Shown in pieces: positions 60,335 to 64,000 of a DNA stretch of 64,000 bases. Each line of letters starts with the position of its first letter. Positions within the stretch are counted from its first letter, which is position 1. Origin of the DNA: Siansivirga zeaxanthinifaciens CC-SAMT-1 (GTDB lineage Bacteria > Bacteroidota > Bacteroidia > Flavobacteriales > Flavobacteriaceae); assembly GCF_000941055.1 (NCBI RefSeq), contig NZ_CP007202.1:1112001-1176000 (forward strand), given 5' to 3'. Under the pieces are notes generated by a model, which was not told the DNA's origin, made no database searches, and saw only the letters and a program-made list of their open reading frames with translations. The translations under genes and the position numbers were made by a program.

Positions 60335-62125
60335 ATGTCAGCACACGCAGATACTCACGCACACGACGACCACGGACATCATCATAAAGAAAGATTTGTG
60401 ACTAAATATATTTTTAGTCAAGATCATAAAATGATTGCTAAACAGTATCTTATTACAGGTACTTTAATGGGAATTATTGGTATTCTAATGTCAATCATGT
60501 TTCGTATGCAAATCGCTTGGCCTCAAGAGCCAAATGTGTTATTTGAAGCATTATTAGGCAAATGGGCACCTGAAGGTGTTATGGACGCCGATATTTATCT
60601 GGCTTTAGTAACCATACACGGTACAATCATGGTGTTTTTCGTATTAACAGCAGGTTTAAGTGGTACATTTAGTAACTTACTAATACCGCTTCAAATTGGT
60701 GCTCGTGATATGGCATCTGGATTCCTAAATATGGTTTCTTACTGGTTGTTTTTCTTGTCTTCTATAGTAATGGTAATTTCGTTATTTGTTGAAGCGGGAC
60801 CAGCTGCTGCGGGTTGGACAATTTATCCGCCTTTAAGTGCTTTACCATTGGCACAAGGTGGTTCTGGAATGGGTATGACTTTATGGTTAGTATCTATGGC
60901 AATTTTTATTGCATCATCACTTTTAGGATCACTTAACTACGTTGTTACTGTACTTAATTTAAGAACCAAAGGGATGTCTATGACTAGATTACCATTAACA
61001 ATCTGGACATTCTTTATTACTGCTGTAATTGGTATTATATCATTCCCAGTTTTATTATCTGCTGCGTTATTACTTATCATGGATAGAAGTTTTGGTACTT
61101 CTTTCTTTTTATCAGATATATTTATTCAAGGTGAAGTTTTACATTATCAAGGAGGCTCACCTGTATTATTTGAGCATTTATTTTGGTTCTTAGGTCACCC
61201 AGAGGTATATATTGTAATTTTACCTGCTATGGGACTTGTTTCTGAAATTATGGCTTCTAACTCTAGAAAACCAATTTTCGGATACCGTGCCATGATTGCT
61301 TCAATTTTAGCTATCGCATTTTTATCTACCATTGTTTGGGGTCACCATATGTTCGTATCGGGTATGAATCCTTTTTTAGGATCTGTATTTACATTTACAA
61401 CCTTATTAATTGCAATTCCATCTGCCGTAAAAGCTTTTAACTGGATTACTACGCTTTGGAAAGGTAACTTACAAATGAACCCTGCTATGTTATTTTCTAT
61501 TGGGTTTGTTTCTACCTTTATTACTGGTGGTTTAACTGGTATTATTTTAGGAGATAGTGCATTAGATATTAATGTGCATGATACCTATTTCGTAGTTGCT
61601 CACTTCCATTTAGTAATGGGTATTTCTGCACTTTACGGTATGTTTGCAGGTATTTATCATTGGTATCCAAAAATGTTTGGTCGAATGCTAAACAAAAACT
61701 TAGGATATATTCACTTCTGGATAACTGCTGTTTGTGCTTACGGTGTGTTTTTCCCAATGCATTTTATAGGTATGGCAGGTTTACCACGTCGTTACTATAC
61801 AAACACAAATTTCCCGTTATTCGATGATTTAGCAAACGTAAATGTTGTTATTACCATGTTTGCTATTATAGGTGGTATTGCACAGATTGTATATTTATAC
61901 AATTTCTTTATCAGTATTTTTTACGGTAAAAAAGCATCACAAAATCCTTGGAGTTCAACAACTTTAGAGTGGACAACCCCTGTTGAGCATATTCACGGAA
62001 ACTGGCCTGGTGACATACCTCATGTTCACAGATGGCCTTACGATTATAGTAAGCCAGGACATGATGTCGATTTTGTTCCACAAAACATTCCGTTAAAAGA
62101 CGGCGAAGAAGAATTACAGCACTAA
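60335..62125 (+). CDS. coxA: Cytochrome c oxidase subunit I
   Basis: This 596-residue catalytic subunit has about twelve membrane helices, the heme and copper histidines (for example HPEVYIVILPAMG, the HH pair in WGHHMFVSG, and HFHLVMG) and a His-rich N-terminus (HADTHAHDDHGHHHKER). The glutamate in HPEVYI and the tyrosine there are those of A-type oxidases. It reduces O2 and pumps protons. No subunit III is seen next to it, and the operon ends at a terminator. Confidence 0.96.
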   Translation: MSAHADTHAHDDHGHHHKERFVTKYIFSQDHKMIAKQYLITGTLMGIIGILMSIMFRMQIAWPQEPNVLFEALLGKWAPEGVMDADIYLALVTIHGTIMVFFVLTAGLSGTFSNLLIPLQIGARDMASGFLNMVSYWLFFLSSIVMVISLFVEAGPAAAGWTIYPPLSALPLAQGGSGMGMTLWLVSMAIFIASSLLGSLNYVVTVLNLRTKGMSMTRLPLTIWTFFITAVIGIISFPVLLSAALLLIMDRSFGTSFFLSDIFIQGEVLHYQGGSPVLFEHLFWFLGHPEVYIVILPAMGLVSEIMASNSRKPIFGYRAMIASILAIAFLSTIVWGHHMFVSGMNPFLGSVFTFTTLLIAIPSAVKAFNWITTLWKGNLQMNPAMLFSIGFVSTFITGGLTGIILGDSALDINVHDTYFVVAHFHLVMGISALYGMFAGIYHWYPKMFGRMLNKNLGYIHFWITAVCAYGVFFPMHFIGMAGLPRRYYTNTNFPLFDDLANVNVVITMFAIIGGIAQIVYLYNFFISIFYGKKASQNPWSSTTLEWTTPVEHIHGNWPGDIPHVHRWPYDYSKPGHDVDFVPQNIPLKDGEEELQH

Positions 62126-62148
62126 TTTATTAGTTAACTATATTAAAA

Positions 62149-62182
62149 TAAAAAAGCCTTTCTATAATTAGAGAGGCTTTTT
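62149..62182 (+). terminator. Terminator of the act-cox operon
   Basis: AAAAAGCCT pairs with AGGCTTTTT with an internal TTCT/AGAG extension and a small A/T loop, followed by T residues. It ends the ~11-kb respiratory operon. Confidence 0.9.
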
Positions 62183-62185
62183 CTT

Positions 62186-62193
62186 TATATTTG
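62186..62193 (+). promoter_or_regulatory. -7 element of ruvB
   Basis: TATATTTG, a perfect match, lies 42 bp before the ruvB ATG. The leader holds a small ATTCCC/GGGAAT hairpin (about 62209-62227). Confidence 0.5.
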
Positions 62194-62235
62194 TTTTTAA
62201 TGATTTTTATTCCCAATGAATAGGGAATCTAAGCT

Positions 62236-63258
62236 ATGAATGAAAACCTAGATCCAACAAAAGCAAGTTTTACACCCGAAGAGTTAGATGTCGAAAAGAA
62301 ATTAAGACCTCTGGCCTTTAGCGATTTTACAGGTCAAGATCAAGTACTTGAAAATTTAAAAATATTTGTTCAAGCAGCAAACCTGCGTGACGAGGCTTTA
62401 GATCACACATTGTTTCATGGCCCACCTGGTTTAGGAAAAACAACTTTAGCACACATACTAGCTAACGAACTTAATGTAGGTATAAAAGTAACATCGGGTC
62501 CTGTTTTAGATAAGCCCGGAGACCTAGCTGGTTTGTTAACAAATTTAGACGAACGTGATGTGCTTTTTATTGATGAAATACACCGGCTTAGCCCCATAGT
62601 TGAAGAGTATTTATATTCCGCTATGGAAGACTATAAAATCGATATCATGATAGAGTCTGGGCCCAACGCAAGAACCGTTCAAATAAATCTTAATCCCTTT
62701 ACATTAATTGGCGCCACAACGCGCTCCGGATTGTTAACAGCACCCATGCGTGCCCGTTTTGGTATTCAAAGCAGATTACAATATTACAACACCGAATTAT
62801 TAACAACCATTGTGCAACGAAGCGCTTCCATTTTAAATATGCCCATATCTATGGAGGCTGCCATAGAAATTGCAGGCCGAAGCCGAGGTACACCTCGTAT
62901 TGCGAATGCCTTATTGCGTAGAGTTCGAGATTTTGCTCAAATAAAAGGCAATGGAACCATAGATATCGCCATAGCAAAATTTGCCTTAAAAGCGCTAAAT
63001 GTTGACGCTTACGGTCTAGATGAAATGGACAATAAAATACTCGTAACCATTATCGATAAGTTTAAAGGAGGGCCCGTAGGTATAACAACGCTTGCCACCG
63101 CAGTTAGCGAAAGTGCCGAAACCATCGAAGAGGTTTACGAGCCATTCTTAATTCAGCAAGGGTTTATTATGCGTACACCTCGAGGCCGCGAAGTTACCGA
63201 ACAAGCCTATAAACATTTAGGAAAAATTAAAGGAGGCATTCAAGGCGGTTTATTTTAG
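62236..63258 (+). CDS. ruvB: Holliday junction branch migration ATPase RuvB
   Basis: This 340-residue AAA+ motor drives Holliday-junction migration with RuvA. The Walker A motif [10 protein letters not shown] is at residues 61-70, Walker B is [10 protein letters not shown] (about 108-117), and the sensor and winged-helix parts follow, ending in GGIQGGLF. ruvA is not adjacent. The next gene is queG on the same strand, 97 bp away. Confidence 0.97.
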   Translation: MNENLDPTKASFTPEELDVEKKLRPLAFSDFTGQDQVLENLKIFVQAANLRDEALDHTLFHGPPGLGKTTLAHILANELNVGIKVTSGPVLDKPGDLAGLLTNLDERDVLFIDEIHRLSPIVEEYLYSAMEDYKIDIMIESGPNARTVQINLNPFTLIGATTRSGLLTAPMRARFGIQSRLQYYNTELLTTIVQRSASILNMPISMEAAIEIAGRSRGTPRIANALLRRVRDFAQIKGNGTIDIAIAKFALKALNVDAYGLDEMDNKILVTIIDKFKGGPVGITTLATAVSESAETIEEVYEPFLIQQGFIMRTPRGREVTEQAYKHLGKIKGGIQGGLF

Positions 63259-63275
63259 GGCATTCCCCAAGGGTC

Positions 63276-63298
63276 GCGCTTTCGCAAGTCGCTTTTTT
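63276..63298 (+). terminator. Probable terminator after ruvB
   Basis: GCGCTT pairs with AAG(T)CGC, with one bulged T and loop TCGC, followed by six T residues. The stem is short, so confidence is moderate. Confidence 0.55.
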
Positions 63299-63355
63299 GT
63301 AATTAAAAAAAAAATACAAAAAGAGCTCCAACAATTGCTCAATCGCTAATGCAGC

Positions 63356-64000
63356 ATGTACAACAAACAAACAAATACAGAACGTATTAAAACCGAAGCC
63401 AAACGCCTCGGTTTTTTGTCGTGTGGTATAAGCAAAGCAGGTTTTTTAGAAGAAGAAGCACCCCGTTTAGAACGCTGGTTAAATAAAAACATGCACGGGC
63501 AAATGCATTACATGGAAAATCATTTTGATAAGCGTTTAGACCCAACTAAATTGGTAGAAGATTCTAAAAGCGTTATCTCCTTACTAATAAATTATTTTCC
63601 CGAAGACACTCAAACCGACGCCAGTTTTAAAATATCTAAATATGCTTATGGCACCGATTATCATTATGTAATTAAAGATAAATTAAAACAACTATTACAT
63701 TTTATTCAAGAAAACATAGGCGATGTGTATGGTCGAGCTTTTGTAGATTCGGCACCAGTTTTAGATAAAGCTTGGGCTTCTAAAAGTGGTTTAGGCTGGA
63801 TAGGAAAAAACAGTAATTTATTAACGCAGCAAGTAGGCTCGTTTTATTTTATTGCCGAATTAATTGTTGATTTAGATTTAGAATACGATTTACCAACAAC
63901 CAATCACTGTGGTACTTGTGCCGCATGTATAGATGCCTGTCCAACGCAAGCCATTACAGAACCTTATGTGGTAGATGGTAGCAAATGTATTTCTTACTTT
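63356..64000 (+). CDS. queG: Epoxyqueuosine reductase QueG, 5' part (runs off the window)
   Basis: The first 215 codons of an open frame continue past the window edge. The protein starts [20 protein letters not shown] and resembles QueG, which reduces epoxyqueuosine to queuosine in tRNA using cobalamin and Fe-S clusters. The N-terminal domain is complete. A ferredoxin motif [12 protein letters not shown] (about 187-198) binds one 4Fe-4S cluster, and the [12 protein letters not shown] segment is also conserved. The second cluster motif lies beyond the end. Confidence 0.9.
   Translation, partial: MYNKQTNTERIKTEAKRLGFLSCGISKAGFLEEEAPRLERWLNKNMHGQMHYMENHFDKRLDPTKLVEDSKSVISLLINYFPEDTQTDASFKISKYAYGTDYHYVIKDKLKQLLHFIQENIGDVYGRAFVDSAPVLDKAWASKSGLGWIGKNSNLLTQQVGSFYFIAELIVDLDLEYDLPTTNHCGTCAACIDACPTQAITEPYVVDGSKCISYF

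Overview
The window looks like chromosome of a marine-type Flavobacteriaceae bacterium (phylum Bacteroidota). Reasons: it is AT-rich; many genes follow the Bacteroidota -7 element TAnnTTTG instead of a TATAAT box and lack clear Shine-Dalgarno sequences; it carries the alternative complex III operon actABCDEF linked to a caa3-type oxidase, a PorT-like barrel of the type IX secretion system, DUF2723 and DUF5686 proteins, and short rimP-nusA-infB and rplM-rpsI operons. I see no phage, IS element, CRISPR array or rRNA. Most of the window is conserved housekeeping DNA.

Layout. 1-4.1 kb: sucAB, the E1 and E2 of 2-oxoglutarate dehydrogenase. 4.1-13.6 kb: an accessory, signalling-like region. On the minus strand it holds an exported protein with an internal duplication, a lipoprotein, a PKD plus beta-barrel protein, an exported TPR-CHAT caspase-like protein, a retropepsin-like aspartic protease and an orphan NarL/LuxR response regulator. 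Immediately downstream is an array of four identical-geometry dyad promoters. Three of them head ~75-nt structured RNAs and the fourth heads a 32-residue membrane peptide. Divergent from this are an ECF sigma factor and a membrane anti-sigma-like TPR protein. 13.7-18.8 kb: tatD, asparaginase, tRNA-Ser, ExbB/ExbD/ExbD and a PorT-like barrel. 18.8-31 kb (minus): PAP2-like protein, rpoN, asnS, MMPL transporter, DUF5686-like barrel, frr, pyrH, tsf, rpsB, rpsI, rplM. 31-43 kb: YgiQ, threonylcarbamoyl-AMP synthase, polA, metallophosphoesterase, a cysteine-less thioredoxin, polysaccharide deacetylase, a large DUF2723 membrane protein and tRNA-Gln. 43-47.7 kb: rimP-nusA-infB behind a leader with an intrinsic terminator. 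47.8-50.6 kb: hybrid histidine kinase and SPOR protein. 50.8-62.1 kb: actABCDEF-coxBA. 62.2-64 kb: ruvB and the 5' part of queG.

The most interesting part is 4.1-13.6 kb. Each of the four dyads (ATACGTA-N4-TACGTAT type) sits exactly 22 bp upstream of a TAnnTTT(G/A) element on the minus strand, and the first dyad overlaps the stop codon of the response regulator gene. The three RNA units have two hairpins each, with compensatory changes that make sense only on the minus strand. This looks like an undescribed regulon: a response regulator with its own tandem small-RNA array and micropeptide, next to a periplasmic CHAT protease cluster and an ECF sigma/anti-sigma pair. The binding of the dyads by that regulator, and the link between the two halves, are inference.
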